Assembly (NCBI RefSeq): GCF_002257665.1
Contig: NZ_MQWB01000001.1
Span: 1,551,870 to 1,615,869 of the forward strand
Direction of reading: 5' to 3'
Source of the DNA: Rubricoccus marinus
Lineage (GTDB): Bacteria; Bacteroidota; Rhodothermia; Rhodothermales; Rubricoccaceae
DNA: 64,000 nt
Part shown: in pieces, positions 8,662 to 17,682 of the stretch
Layout of the letters: each line of letters starts with the position of its first letter
Numbering within the stretch: position 1 is the first letter of the stretch
Position numbers and translations under genes: made by a program
Notes under the pieces: generated by a model
Database searches by the model: none
Told to the model about the DNA's origin: nothing
Seen by the model: only the letters and a program-made list of their open reading frames with translations

Positions 8662-11568
8662 ATGACCTCCCGGATCCGTCTGGCCGCCACTCTCCTGCTC
8701 GCACTCGCTACGGGTGCAGCCAATGCTCAGCCCGCACTGCCTGAGGTGTTGCCATCAGAGACGCTCCGCCTCGCCAGCGGCGACCTGCCTCCAGGATTTG
8801 ATCTCATCCGCTTTTATCCGACCGGAACGCGTCTGGCGGCCGGGGACATTAACGGTGATGGTCGGGCGGACGTGGTCTACACTGCCACAGACGTACCCGA
8901 CGCAAGCACGGCTGATCTAAGCGACCGCATTGATCAAACGGTGGTCTACTTCGGGCCTGCTGCGGATTACACACCAGGTCAGGTTGTCTCAGTACGCCTC
9001 CAGCCCGTCGGCGACGTGACGGGAGATGGTTTCTCCGACGCGTTCTCAGTGCCTCAAAGAGGGGAGCCGTCAAGGATATACCGAGGGTCGCCGGATGGAT
9101 ACGTTGAGGGCCGATTGCTCACGGACAACGGAAAGCCGGTTGTCCTTGACGCGCTTACGAGTTCCGTGCGGACGGCAGGGTTCGGAGACATGGACGGCGA
9201 CGGACTTGCTGACCTCGCGACCGTCCAGTTCGGTTCTAGAGACACACTGACTGTCGTTCTAGGTGTCGGCAACGTAAAAAAGGTGCCACTCGGTGGTGAG
9301 GGCAGGTACGATCGCAGAAGTGTATCGCTGGCAGACATCGACGGCGATGACCGTGATGATGTCATCTTCTATGAGCGGCGCCTCTCACCTGTAACAGCAC
9401 AAGACCCTCTTGTGGTGCGAGCCGCCTCGCTCGGCCCAGATGGTGTTGCAACGGTACGTACTCTTCTAGAGGTGCCGCGCCCGATCTTCACCAATTACCT
9501 CGTCTTCCCTACGGACGCTGACGCTGACGGCGATATCGATTTGCTAGTCGTTAGAGATTTCAGCCCCGGTCTCTATCAGCCGGCCTTGTATCTCCAGGAG
9601 AGCGGCAGCTTCGATCCCCTGCCTTACGAAGCTCCGGGCTATTACCCGGCGGGAGACGTTGACGGTGATGGAGTGGAAGACGGTGCAATTGAAAATGGAG
9701 GCGGTGCTGACATTTCCGCGATCGGCTTCGGTCCGCTTCGTTTCGACGTCGAAAACAGGTCGGCTCGCTTTGCGTCGGTAGATCCTGTGTTTCCTCCCGG
9801 TGTCCCTGAGCCGTACGTGGTTCGGTCGTACCTCCAGTCGTTCTCTACACCCGTGGGGGACGTAGACGGTGATGGGAGAGACGATATCGTACTCGATGCT
9901 GAACTACGTAGGGAGGAGAGTCTGGCGGGCTTTGGACGCGTGACCATAAGCTCGGACGGATCGTCTCTCTCCTCATCGATCGCGTATCTCGAGGGTGACG
10001 GTATACCAGCCTCCGACGTCCGGTACGCTGCAGGCTTAGGAGACGTCAACGGCGACGGAGTTGACGATTTCGCCGTCGTGCACCGTGCGACATCGTACAG
10101 GACAGATCCCCGCGTGGAGGTGTTCATGGGCGGGAATCCGTTCCCAAGCACTGCTACGACGACGTTGCGCCTGGACTCACGGTTTTCGACGGATGGACCC
10201 GCTGCTGTGCCACTGGAACCCGAGCGAGTCGTTGCCGGAGACGTCGATGGGGACGGCGAGCGTGACATCGCCGTGGCTTACCCTCACGCCTTTCGGGATC
10301 AGCAATACTTGGGGGGGATTGCCATCTGGCTTGGCGGTGCATCGCTCGGCAGCGAGCCGGATTGGAGCTATCTCTGTACGTCTCTCGAGCAACCCACGTG
10401 CGAAGGCCAGGGGAGGGGGGCAGGGATCGTCACAGCGGCAGTCGGTGACGCGAACGGAGACGGTGTCGATGATCTGTTCTTCGGAGGCAGTGGCAAGCTG
10501 ATGGTGCTCCTGGGGGGAGAGGCGCTGCCGAGCTCGGACACCCCCTTGCCGGAAGATCGGACGGATGTGTTCGAGCTTTCTCCCTCAGCGATCCCGTTCC
10601 GACTTGACGTTCCCGGCGACGTAGACCAAGATGGCTTCGCCGACGCTGTCGTGTGTCAGCTTCAAAATGAGAGATGCAACGTCGTCTTTGGGGCCGTAGG
10701 CGGATTCGCAGACGAGCGGTCAGTTCTTCGGCTTACCCCTGCTCCCGGCTTCAATCCAGGAATTAGCCTGAGTCATGCGGATGTGAATGGAGACGGCGCC
10801 TCCGACATCATAACAGCCAATGCGCTTGGGTCTGGCTCATCTCCAACCCTAGACGTGTACTATGGGGGCCCAAGTTTTGATGCAGAGTTAGACGTGAGGT
10901 CCGATGTGTTGGGCGAGGTCGGAATCGTTGGCGCAAATGGAAGCTCCTTCCTTTTCTACGGTGAGATTACCGCTCTGCCTGACTTGGACAACGACGGCGA
11001 CGCTGAGATTCTGATAGGAGGAGGCGATGGGCGCGCCTACAGCGAACAGCGTGATGCTTTCGTCGTGCTGGGTGGAACGTTCGAGCCTTCCGCGCGGCTT
11101 GTGGGTCCCAACCCTTCACGCTCGCTAGGCGTCAACAACAACAACACGACCTCCGCGCAGCACTCGGCGGTTGGCGACTTCAACGGCGACGGCATCATGG
11201 ACGCGATTCTGGTGCAGGGCGACGATGACAACGACGCCCCGGAGTCTGACCGTCTGTACTTCTACAGCCTAGAAGACGTCGTCGTGTCCAACGAATCGGC
11301 TGCTCTTGGGAACGGTTTGGATCTGCGCGTTGGACCAAACCCGGTCGGCTCTGAGGCATCGGTTCAGATCGTGCTCACCGCGCCAGAGGCCGTGACGGTG
11401 GAGGTTTTCGACGCGCTAGGCCGACGCCTCCTCGCGTCAACTCAAGAACTCGCAGCGGGAACGCACCGCTTGCCGCTTGATGCCCGCACGCTCGCTTCTG
11501 GCGTCCATGTGGTGCGCGTTCAGGCAGGTGAAGAGAGAGCGTCGCAACGCATTACGGTTGTGCGTTGA
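8662..11568 (+). CDS. Secreted FG-GAP/VCBS repeat protein with T9SS sorting domain
   Basis: A 968-aa exported protein. Signal peptide residues 1-22 end in ANA-QP. The body holds many calcium-binding-type repeats of the form GDxNGDGxxD (GDINGDGRADV, GDVNGDGVDDF, GDANGDGVDDL and others), typical of FG-GAP/VCBS beta-propellers. The last 80 residues (RVGPNPVG...LDARTLASGVHVVRVQ...ITVVR) are a type A T9SS sorting domain, so it is probably exported across the outer membrane and surface-attached. Codon choice is less GC-biased than its neighbours, and it holds only one repeat copy, in the sorting domain. The ATG at 8662 fits the signal peptide. Ligand unknown. Confidence 0.88.
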   Translation: MTSRIRLAATLLLALATGAANAQPALPEVLPSETLRLASGDLPPGFDLIRFYPTGTRLAAGDINGDGRADVVYTATDVPDASTADLSDRIDQTVVYFGPAADYTPGQVVSVRLQPVGDVTGDGFSDAFSVPQRGEPSRIYRGSPDGYVEGRLLTDNGKPVVLDALTSSVRTAGFGDMDGDGLADLATVQFGSRDTLTVVLGVGNVKKVPLGGEGRYDRRSVSLADIDGDDRDDVIFYERRLSPVTAQDPLVVRAASLGPDGVATVRTLLEVPRPIFTNYLVFPTDADADGDIDLLVVRDFSPGLYQPALYLQESGSFDPLPYEAPGYYPAGDVDGDGVEDGAIENGGGADISAIGFGPLRFDVENRSARFASVDPVFPPGVPEPYVVRSYLQSFSTPVGDVDGDGRDDIVLDAELRREESLAGFGRVTISSDGSSLSSSIAYLEGDGIPASDVRYAAGLGDVNGDGVDDFAVVHRATSYRTDPRVEVFMGGNPFPSTATTTLRLDSRFSTDGPAAVPLEPERVVAGDVDGDGERDIAVAYPHAFRDQQYLGGIAIWLGGASLGSEPDWSYLCTSLEQPTCEGQGRGAGIVTAAVGDANGDGVDDLFFGGSGKLMVLLGGEALPSSDTPLPEDRTDVFELSPSAIPFRLDVPGDVDQDGFADAVVCQLQNERCNVVFGAVGGFADERSVLRLTPAPGFNPGISLSHADVNGDGASDIITANALGSGSSPTLDVYYGGPSFDAELDVRSDVLGEVGIVGANGSSFLFYGEITALPDLDNDGDAEILIGGGDGRAYSEQRDAFVVLGGTFEPSARLVGPNPSRSLGVNNNNTTSAQHSAVGDFNGDGIMDAILVQGDDDNDAPESDRLYFYSLEDVVVSNESAALGNGLDLRVGPNPVGSEASVQIVLTAPEAVTVEVFDALGRRLLASTQELAAGTHRLPLDARTLASGVHVVRVQAGEERASQRITVVR

Positions 11569-11589
11569 GCCTCTGCCGCCAGAGGCTCA
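11566..11589. terminator. Hairpin spanning two convergent stop codons
   Basis: TGAGCCTCTG and CAGAGGCTCA form a perfect 10-bp stem around a CCGC loop. The arms include the TGA of the plus-strand VCBS gene (11566-11568) and the TGA of zapE on the minus strand (11587-11589). It is a repeat-pair palindrome whose loop differs from the usual GCGC. Confidence 0.6.
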
Positions 11590-12633
11590 ACTGACTCTCT
11601 CTACCTCTGCGAGTCCCGTCATTCGCGAGACCGTGCGGTGGAATTTCTCCGCGATGCCTCTGGCGAGGCCCGCATGCTCGCGCGGGTCGAACCACGAGGC
11701 CGGCTCGGTCTGACTCGTGAAGTACAGCGTCGGCGGGTCCGGGCGTCCGTAGAGGTCGTCCATGACGCGCAGGAGGCGGAGCGCGTCGTCCGTGCTGGAG
11801 ATCGCCACGCCGTCCAAAAAGAGCGCGTCGCCAGAGGCGAGATCGTCGGCGAGCCTCTGGCGCTCGGTGCTCGCCGTGAGCGCGAGGAGGTCTGGGAAAG
11901 CGAGCCAGCGCTTGGGCTCCGACGCCGCCTCAAACGCCTCGCGCATGGCACGCTGCGCCGCCGCCAGAGGCCCCACCCAGGCGCGGCCGGGCTTGGCGAG
12001 CCGCTGGCGGAAGTCCTCGCCGGGGACGAGGACGACGTGGTACTGGCGCTCGAACTCCTCGCGGATGAACCGCGCGAGGCGCTCGTTGCCGAACTGCGCG
12101 CCCTCAATCAGTGCGTCTGGGTCGGCGTTGGAAGTCGCGGCGAGGGTCACGCGCCGTTCGCGGAGCGCTCGGAGCACGCCGATCAGGCGGACCTCCTGCG
12201 CGGGATCGTCCAACTCGATCTCGTCCACGCAGAGCACTTTCGCGCCAGACGCGACGCGCTCGGCGTAGGCCTCTGGCGTGAGCGTGGAGCGGAAGAGGTC
12301 GGAGGAGTGCGTAAACGCGCACGCGATGGGCTCGGCGCCGGGCGTTTCGGGCGTGGTGAGCGCGTGGTAGATCGACGCCAAGAGATGCGTCTTGCCCGTC
12401 CCCACCGGACCGACGAGGTAGAGCCCGCCGCGGAGGCCGGTCTTCCGCTTGGGGGCGAGCCCAAACCAGCCGGGTCGGGCGTAGCGGATACGTGCGAGTC
12501 GCACGAACGTGCGCGCTTTCTCAAGCGCGTCGGCCTGCTTCTCGGTCTGCGGCCGGTACAGCCGAAAGCGCGCCTCGTCAAAGCGGGCCGGTGGCGCGAG
12601 GTCCGCGCTCTGGGTATCGGGTGGCAGGTTCAT
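11587..12633 (-). CDS. zapE: AFG1/ZapE-family ATPase
   Basis: A 348-aa P-loop ATPase of the AFG1/ZapE family. Walker A GPVGTGKT is at 75-82 and Walker B VLCVDEIEL at about 133-141; sensor-1-like LAATSNADPDALIEGAQ follows, as in ZapE. E. coli ZapE associates with the division ring, and AFG1 homologues act in mitochondrial protein quality control, so the division role here is family inference. The start overlaps the EamA stop by 4 nt (ATGA), making this the last gene of a PIG-L-EamA-ZapE operon. The C-terminus ends in a hairpin shared with the convergent gene. Confidence 0.85.
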   Translation of the reverse strand: MNLPPDTQSADLAPPARFDEARFRLYRPQTEKQADALEKARTFVRLARIRYARPGWFGLAPKRKTGLRGGLYLVGPVGTGKTHLLASIYHALTTPETPGAEPIACAFTHSSDLFRSTLTPEAYAERVASGAKVLCVDEIELDDPAQEVRLIGVLRALRERRVTLAATSNADPDALIEGAQFGNERLARFIREEFERQYHVVLVPGEDFRQRLAKPGRAWVGPLAAAQRAMREAFEAASEPKRWLAFPDLLALTASTERQRLADDLASGDALFLDGVAISSTDDALRLLRVMDDLYGRPDPPTLYFTSQTEPASWFDPREHAGLARGIAEKFHRTVSRMTGLAEVERVS

Positions 12634-13586
12634 TTGCGGAGCGGACGCACGTCAAGAGCGGTTAGAGGCACGGCGGACGCGATGTCGGGAGTCGCGACCG
12701 CGCCAGAGGTGTCGGCGCGGGAGGCCAGGACGGCGGCGGCGATCAGTAGCGCGCCGCCGAGAGAGGCCAGAGGCCCGAGCGTTTCGCCGAGTAATGTCAC
12801 CCCGAGCAGTGCGCCCACGGCGGGCTCGATGTTGGACAGCACGCCCGCGCGGGCCGCTTGGACCCGGAGCACGCCCCAGTTGAACAACCAGAAGGTCAGC
12901 GCCGTGCAGGCCGTCCCGAGCACGAGGACGGCGCCCCAGGCCTCTGGCGAGACCGGGACCGCCGCGCCCCCGCGCCAGAGGCCGAGCCCGACGAGCAGGG
13001 GCACGCCGACGGTGAACTGGAGCGCCGTGGCGGCTAATGCGCCGATGCGCCGCGCGAGCCGGCGCGAGAGCAGCGTCCACGCGACCGCTCCGACCATCGA
13101 GGACAGGCACAGCGCGTCGCCCAGGAGCGTCCGGCCAGGACCGGAGCGGCCCACGAGAAGCAACACGCCCACGACTGAGAGGCCGATCGCGACCCACGTT
13201 GTCCGGCTCGGGATCTCCCGGTCCACGACCAGCGCCGCGATCGCGAGCAGCGGCGGGAGCACGGCCACCAGAAGAGCCGCGCTGCTCGCCGTCGTCCGCG
13301 CGAGGCCCTCGAACTGGAGCAGGAACACCACGAGCGCCGCGATGGCGCCGCCGGCGAGCGTCATGAGGATTTCCTCGCGTCCGAGCCGCACCCGGCGCCA
13401 CCGCACAAACGGTAGCAGCGCGCCCGCGCCGAGCGCGAACCGCCAGGCGATCAGCCAGGTCGGCGTGATCTCCTCCAGCGCGACCTTGCCCAGTACGAAC
13501 GTGCCGCCCCACAGCACAGCGGCCAGGGCGACGGCGAACAGCGCCCGTCTCGACTCACCCGGGGCCTCTGGCGACCTAGCGCCCAT
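12630..13586 (-). CDS. EamA/DMT-family transporter
   Basis: A 318-aa membrane protein with about ten hydrophobic helices arranged as two EamA halves: AVLWGGTFVLGKVALEEI...WRFALGAGALLP in the first, and AWTLLSRRLARRIGA...FWLFNWGVLRVQAARAGVLSNIEPAVGALLG in the second. The drug/metabolite transporter superfamily exports varied small molecules; the substrate is unknown. It overlaps the upstream PIG-L gene by 11 nt and the downstream zapE by 4 nt, so the three are almost certainly cotranscribed. Repeat copies encode the N-terminal PEAPGE region. Confidence 0.88.
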   Translation of the reverse strand: MGARSPEAPGESRRALFAVALAAVLWGGTFVLGKVALEEITPTWLIAWRFALGAGALLPFVRWRRVRLGREEILMTLAGGAIAALVVFLLQFEGLARTTASSAALLVAVLPPLLAIAALVVDREIPSRTTWVAIGLSVVGVLLLVGRSGPGRTLLGDALCLSSMVGAVAWTLLSRRLARRIGALAATALQFTVGVPLLVGLGLWRGGAAVPVSPEAWGAVLVLGTACTALTFWLFNWGVLRVQAARAGVLSNIEPAVGALLGVTLLGETLGPLASLGGALLIAAAVLASRADTSGAVATPDIASAVPLTALDVRPLRK

Positions 13587-16035
13587 CCGTGAGCGGGAGC
13601 GAGACGAGGTTGGCGAAAAGCCGCCACGCGCCTGGGTTCAGCGCCGCGAGCTGGCGGTACCACACGAGCGGGGAGTAGAGGTACGTGCCCTCGCCCACGT
13701 TCGCGAGCAAGATGCCCGTCGTGAGCGGGGCCTCGCCCGCGTCCGCCATCGCCAGAGGCCGCACGTAGCGTTCGTCCGCATCGTCGGTGGGGAAGTAGAG
13801 GCCGCGCTCCTGCACCCAGCCCTCCCAGTCCGTGGCCGTGATCGCGTGTGGCGCGGTGAACAGCGGGTGCTCGGGCATCGTGACGGTCACGGGCACGTTC
13901 TCCATCGTGATGCGCTCGCGGCCGAGTTCCAGCGGGAAGGGCGCGAAGTCCGGGTTGGTCTCGTCGGCCTGAAGCGGGTGCGTGCGGCCGCTATTCCACT
14001 CGAACAGCTTCTGGTAGCCGACGACGAGGTGCCCGCCTCTGGCGACCCACGCCAGGAGCTTGTCGTTGTGCTGGCGCAGGTCCTCGCGCTCCAAGTACGC
14101 CCGGATGTCGATCACGATCGTGTCGAGGCCTTCGAAGTCACCTCTGGCGAGGGCGAGCGAGTCCAGGTCGGTGACGCTGGCGCCCATCGTGGTCATTGCT
14201 GTGCCCATCGTGCCGTCGTAGGAGCGCACGAAGCCGACGCGGAGGCCGGGGGCGACCGACACGTCGGGCAGGATGGCGGCCGGCATGCCGTCCACGAACG
14301 GGAGCGGGCTGAGGCTGCCGGGGTCGGTCTGCGCCAGAAGCTCGATCTCGTAGGGGCCCGGGGGCTGGTCCTCCATCTCGAAGCTCAGCGCGGCCACTGG
14401 CGTGGACGCCGGGACGGTCTGGTCGTCGCCAGCGGCGGCCGTCGCCATGGGCAGGCGGATGCGGCCGTCCCACCATACGCGGGCGTCCAGCGTCACGCTC
14501 GTCGCAGTCGGGTCGTAGACGGTGAGGGAGAGCGGGACGCGGTTCTCGCCGTCGCGGAGGGCCACCGGCTCGGCCGGTAGCTCCGCGACGACGGGCGGCG
14601 CGACCGCCAGAGGCAGGAGGTTCGCCGTCACCACTTTGTTGCTGTCCAGGATGGCCGCCACGAGGGGGTACACGTGGAAGCTCTCGCGGTACATCCCGCG
14701 ATGCACCGGGATGGTGAGCGGGGCGGCATCCGGGACGGTGAACGTCACGCGTCCGTCCCTCATGTTGGCCGTCGCGATGGGAACGTCGTCGAGGAAAAAC
14801 GCCATCGGGTTGTCCGCCCGCGAGTCCCACGTGATCGTGACCTCCTGCCCGGGGACGACGGTGTCGTCGGAAAGCGCGTACGGGATGCGCTCCACCCGAC
14901 CGCTTTCTGCGAGGTGCCGGATGGCTTCGCCGCTGGGCGGGAAGATCTCCGGCATCGGTGCAATGGGGCCGGAGAGTTCTCCCGGTTCGTCGAGCACGGG
15001 CGCGGCCTCCGCGAGGTAGCGGAGAACGGAGCCCTCGGGTGCGTTCGCCTCCGTCAGCTGCGGGCGGACGAGCTCCGCGGCGAGGTCCGTCGCGCCAGAG
15101 GCGAGCGCCGGGGCCTCTGGCGCCGAGCGCAGGAGTTGGAAATACGTCGTGTCGCGGTAGAAGCGGGGCGCGAACACGTCGAAGCCCTGCGAGACGTGCA
15201 GCGAGGCGCCCGCCACGGCGCGCTCGGCGCAGGACTCCTCCGGCCGGTAGGCCGTCGGCTCGCACGTGCTGGAGACCGGCACGGCCACGTCGTAGGCCTC
15301 TGGCGCGCCAGAGGCGAACCCACCGCGACGGAGGAAGAGGCGCTTGGGTTGCCAGAGGTCCACGCCGGGTTCGTCGAGTTGCTCCGGGTGATAGCTCGGG
15401 TCGGCGGCAAGCGCGAAGGCGTCGTACCCCGAGATGCCGACGGCCTGGTGCTGCCCGTGCTGGCGGTCGTCGCCAACGGTAACCGTGTCGTGGTTGGTAA
15501 AGACGACGTCGGGCTTGAGTAGGCGGTATAGGCGGACGAGGCCTGCCGTCACACTGTCTCGTCCGGCGTCGGAGCTGAGATCGTCCGGGCGCTTGTCCCA
15601 GAAGCTCGTCCGAGGCACACTCCACTCTGCGAACGACTCGCGAGCGTGCTTGGAGTAGCCGAAGTCGTAGTGGTTGAGGAAGTACACCTGCGTGCCCAGC
15701 ACGCGCGCTGCGGCCTCGGTCTCCCGCGTGCGGATCGCGCCCAAGCGTTCGTAAAGCTCAGGCCCCGCTTCGTTCTGCCCGCCCTCACCCCGCGTGTAGA
15801 TCACCGAGTACACCATGGCGTCGCGGTGACCACGGTAGTACGCCATCGTGAGGCCGTCCTCGTCGTCGGGGTGTGCCGCGAGGTTCATCACCACGAGCGG
15901 TCGCCCGGCTGGGGCCTCGGGCTCAGGAGGGCCGGTCTGGAGCGTGGGGCGCGGCGCCGTCACGCTGGGGGAAGCGGAGCAGGCGGCGAGGATGAGGCCG
16001 CTGGCGAGCGCCAGAGGCAGGACGAGTCGGATCAC
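13576..16035 (-). CDS. PIG-L family deacetylase, large lipoprotein form
   Basis: An 819-aa protein starting at GTG 16035: a short hydrophobic leader with lipobox LAAC (Cys19) is followed by a PIG-L/LmbE domain. Zinc and catalytic residues are in AHPDDE (55-59) and HGQHQ (193-197). PIG-L enzymes de-N-acetylate sugar conjugates; this long variant adds roughly 550 residues, including beta-sandwich-like regions (about residues 390-600) and a glutamine-amidotransferase-like C-terminal region (LDTIVIDIRAYLEREDL...GGHLVVGYQKLFEWNSG). Long versions occur in Bacteroidota and allied phyla, but their substrate is not one I can name. No Shine-Dalgarno is seen. First gene of an operon with EamA and ZapE. 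Confidence 0.85.
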   Translation of the reverse strand: MIRLVLPLALASGLILAACSASPSVTAPRPTLQTGPPEPEAPAGRPLVVMNLAAHPDDEDGLTMAYYRGHRDAMVYSVIYTRGEGGQNEAGPELYERLGAIRTRETEAAARVLGTQVYFLNHYDFGYSKHARESFAEWSVPRTSFWDKRPDDLSSDAGRDSVTAGLVRLYRLLKPDVVFTNHDTVTVGDDRQHGQHQAVGISGYDAFALAADPSYHPEQLDEPGVDLWQPKRLFLRRGGFASGAPEAYDVAVPVSSTCEPTAYRPEESCAERAVAGASLHVSQGFDVFAPRFYRDTTYFQLLRSAPEAPALASGATDLAAELVRPQLTEANAPEGSVLRYLAEAAPVLDEPGELSGPIAPMPEIFPPSGEAIRHLAESGRVERIPYALSDDTVVPGQEVTITWDSRADNPMAFFLDDVPIATANMRDGRVTFTVPDAAPLTIPVHRGMYRESFHVYPLVAAILDSNKVVTANLLPLAVAPPVVAELPAEPVALRDGENRVPLSLTVYDPTATSVTLDARVWWDGRIRLPMATAAAGDDQTVPASTPVAALSFEMEDQPPGPYEIELLAQTDPGSLSPLPFVDGMPAAILPDVSVAPGLRVGFVRSYDGTMGTAMTTMGASVTDLDSLALARGDFEGLDTIVIDIRAYLEREDLRQHNDKLLAWVARGGHLVVGYQKLFEWNSGRTHPLQADETNPDFAPFPLELGRERITMENVPVTVTMPEHPLFTAPHAITATDWEGWVQERGLYFPTDDADERYVRPLAMADAGEAPLTTGILLANVGEGTYLYSPLVWYRQLAALNPGAWRLFANLVSLPLTDGR

Positions 16036-16171
16036 GTGGGGAGGAGGTGTTTCTGAAAGGTACCCGGACCGGCGCGCGGCGGTCCCGCTGGCGAGCGGTC
16101 CGGGTGGGGGCGAACCGCGCGGCCTCTGGCGCCGTCTTCGCTTGCCCCCGCCAGAGGCTCGGGGCACCTTT

Positions 16172-16206
16172 CCGCACTCCGCACTCCGCACTCCGCACTC
16201 CGCACG
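16172..16206 (+). repeat. Tandem heptamer CCGCACT x5
   Basis: Four perfect copies of CCGCACT and a fifth ending CCGCACG lie just 5 nt before the M42 peptidase ATG, where a ribosome-binding site would be. A change in copy number would alter the leader of this gene by 7 nt per unit. Confidence 0.9.
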
Positions 16207-16211
16207 TCAGC

Positions 16212-17291
16212 ATGACCGACGCCGACCGCCAGTTTCTCTTCGATCTCCTCAGCACGCCCAGCCCGACGGGGTGGGAGGCCCCCGGCCAGCGCCTCTGGGC
16301 CGCCCGCGCCTCTGGCGACGCCGACCGCGTGGAAAGCGACGCCTACGGGAGCGCGTGGGCCGTGCGCGACGGCAAAAGCAAAAAGGCTCCAACGCTCCTC
16401 CTCGAAGCACACGCCGACGAGATCGGCTTCGCGGTGAAGTACATCACCGAGGACGGCTTTCTCCGCGTCGACCGAATCGGCGGTAGCGATCAGGCCATCG
16501 CCAGAGGCCGCCGGCTGATGGTTCTGGGCGAGAACGGTCCTGTCCCAGCCATTATCGGCAACACGGCGATCCACCTCCGCGACCGGAAGGACGACGAGAA
16601 GGCGCCCAAGCTGGAGGAACTGTTCGTGGACGTGGGCGCAAAGGACCGCGAGGGCGTGGCCGCACTAGGCATCCGCGTGGGACACCCGGCCGTCTACCCC
16701 GATGGCCCGTCCATGCTCGGCGACGACCTCATCATGGGTCGCGCGCTGGACAACCGGCTGGGCGGCTACGTACTCACACAAGTGCTGGACGCGCTCGCCT
16801 CTGGCGCGAAGCACAGCGCGACGGTTGTGGCGCTGAACGCGGTGCAAGAGGAGATCGGCGGCAACGGGGCCAAGATGGCAGCCTACCGCATCGACCCCGA
16901 TATGGCCGTCGTGCTAGATGTGACGCACGCGACAGACTCGCCCGGCATCGAGAAGGCAAAGCACGGCGAGGTCAAGCTGGGCGGTGGGCCGACCGTGACG
17001 CACGGGACGGTGAACCACCCGGAAGTCGTCGCGCGGCTGATGGAGGTCGCGGAGCAAGAAGGCATCCCGCTGCAGCACGAGTCGTCCTCACGCTACTCCG
17101 GGACGGACACAGACGTGATTTTTACTTCGCGTCGCGGCGTGCCCAGCGCGCTCGTCTCCATCCCGATGCGCTACATGCACTCCACCGTCGAGACCGTCGC
17201 GGTTTCGGACGTGGAGCACACCGTTCGCCTGCTCACCGCTTTCGCGCAGAGCATCCGTACCTCGGACACGTTCCGCACCGAGATCCTCTGA
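16212..17291 (+). CDS. M42-family metallopeptidase (glutamyl aminopeptidase/endoglucanase-like)
   Basis: A 359-aa cytosolic dinuclear-metal aminopeptidase of family M42. Metal ligands and catalytic residues appear in order: EAHADEIG (His67, Asp69), GRALDNR (bridging Asp), QEEIG (catalytic and ligand Glu), LDVTHATD, and MRYMHS (C-terminal His). Length matches the family (about 350). M42 enzymes form tetrahedral dodecamers that trim peptides released by the proteasome or other proteases. The ATG at 16212 is preferred because the ORF upstream of it only translates a tandem heptamer. It is followed at 17311 by an imperfect repeat pair (CCTCTGGCGCTAGAGG). Confidence 0.93.
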   Translation: MTDADRQFLFDLLSTPSPTGWEAPGQRLWAARASGDADRVESDAYGSAWAVRDGKSKKAPTLLLEAHADEIGFAVKYITEDGFLRVDRIGGSDQAIARGRRLMVLGENGPVPAIIGNTAIHLRDRKDDEKAPKLEELFVDVGAKDREGVAALGIRVGHPAVYPDGPSMLGDDLIMGRALDNRLGGYVLTQVLDALASGAKHSATVVALNAVQEEIGGNGAKMAAYRIDPDMAVVLDVTHATDSPGIEKAKHGEVKLGGGPTVTHGTVNHPEVVARLMEVAEQEGIPLQHESSSRYSGTDTDVIFTSRRGVPSALVSIPMRYMHSTVETVAVSDVEHTVRLLTAFAQSIRTSDTFRTEIL

Positions 17292-17342
17292 CCACCCGCG
17301 GCCCCGTCCGCCTCTGGCGCTAGAGGCCCCGTCCCCACATCG

Positions 17343-17618
17343 ATGCCTGAAACAGACCCTTCCATCACGCCCGTCTGCCGCGCGTGCGGCGCCGATGCGA
17401 TGATCCCCAACGCGTTTCTCATCGCGAAGGGCTACGGCGGCATCGGCGTGCAGGTCGGCGTGAACCGGAACCCGGAGGCGAAGCTGATGAAGCGCCCCGT
17501 GACCGTGGACGCCGAGGTGTCGGTTTGCGGTGAGTGCGGCGCGGTGCAGATGAGCGCCACCGAGCCGCACAAGCTCTGGGAGGCGTACGCCGAGAGCCTC
17601 TCGCGCGGCTGGGAGTAG
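17343..17618 (+). CDS. Small zinc-ribbon protein
   Basis: Hypothetical 91-aa protein with two CxxC knuckles, CRAC (about residues 12-15) and CGEC (about 61-64), separated by a Gly/Val-rich beta segment (KGYGGIGVQVGVN). This is the layout of a single zinc ribbon. No signal or membrane segment. It starts 51 nt after the M42 peptidase and could be cotranscribed with it. Function unknown. Confidence 0.7.
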   Translation: MPETDPSITPVCRACGADAMIPNAFLIAKGYGGIGVQVGVNRNPEAKLMKRPVTVDAEVSVCGECGAVQMSATEPHKLWEAYAESLSRGWE

Positions 17619-17682
17619 TCGCACGGCTAGGCGCCAGAGGCCTCCTAGGCGAACCTCCGCCTGGGCGCATCGTAGGCCGCCC

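Noticed and set aside
11638-14580. A 980-codon open frame on the plus strand, and similar long antisense frames at 491-2401 (minus), 21608-23395 (plus) and 41570-43213 (minus)
   Set aside because: They lie opposite well-identified genes (ZapE, EamA and PIG-L; CysS; M4 protease; M16 peptidase), have Arg/Ala/His-rich compositions typical of GC-rich antisense frames, and show no motifs.
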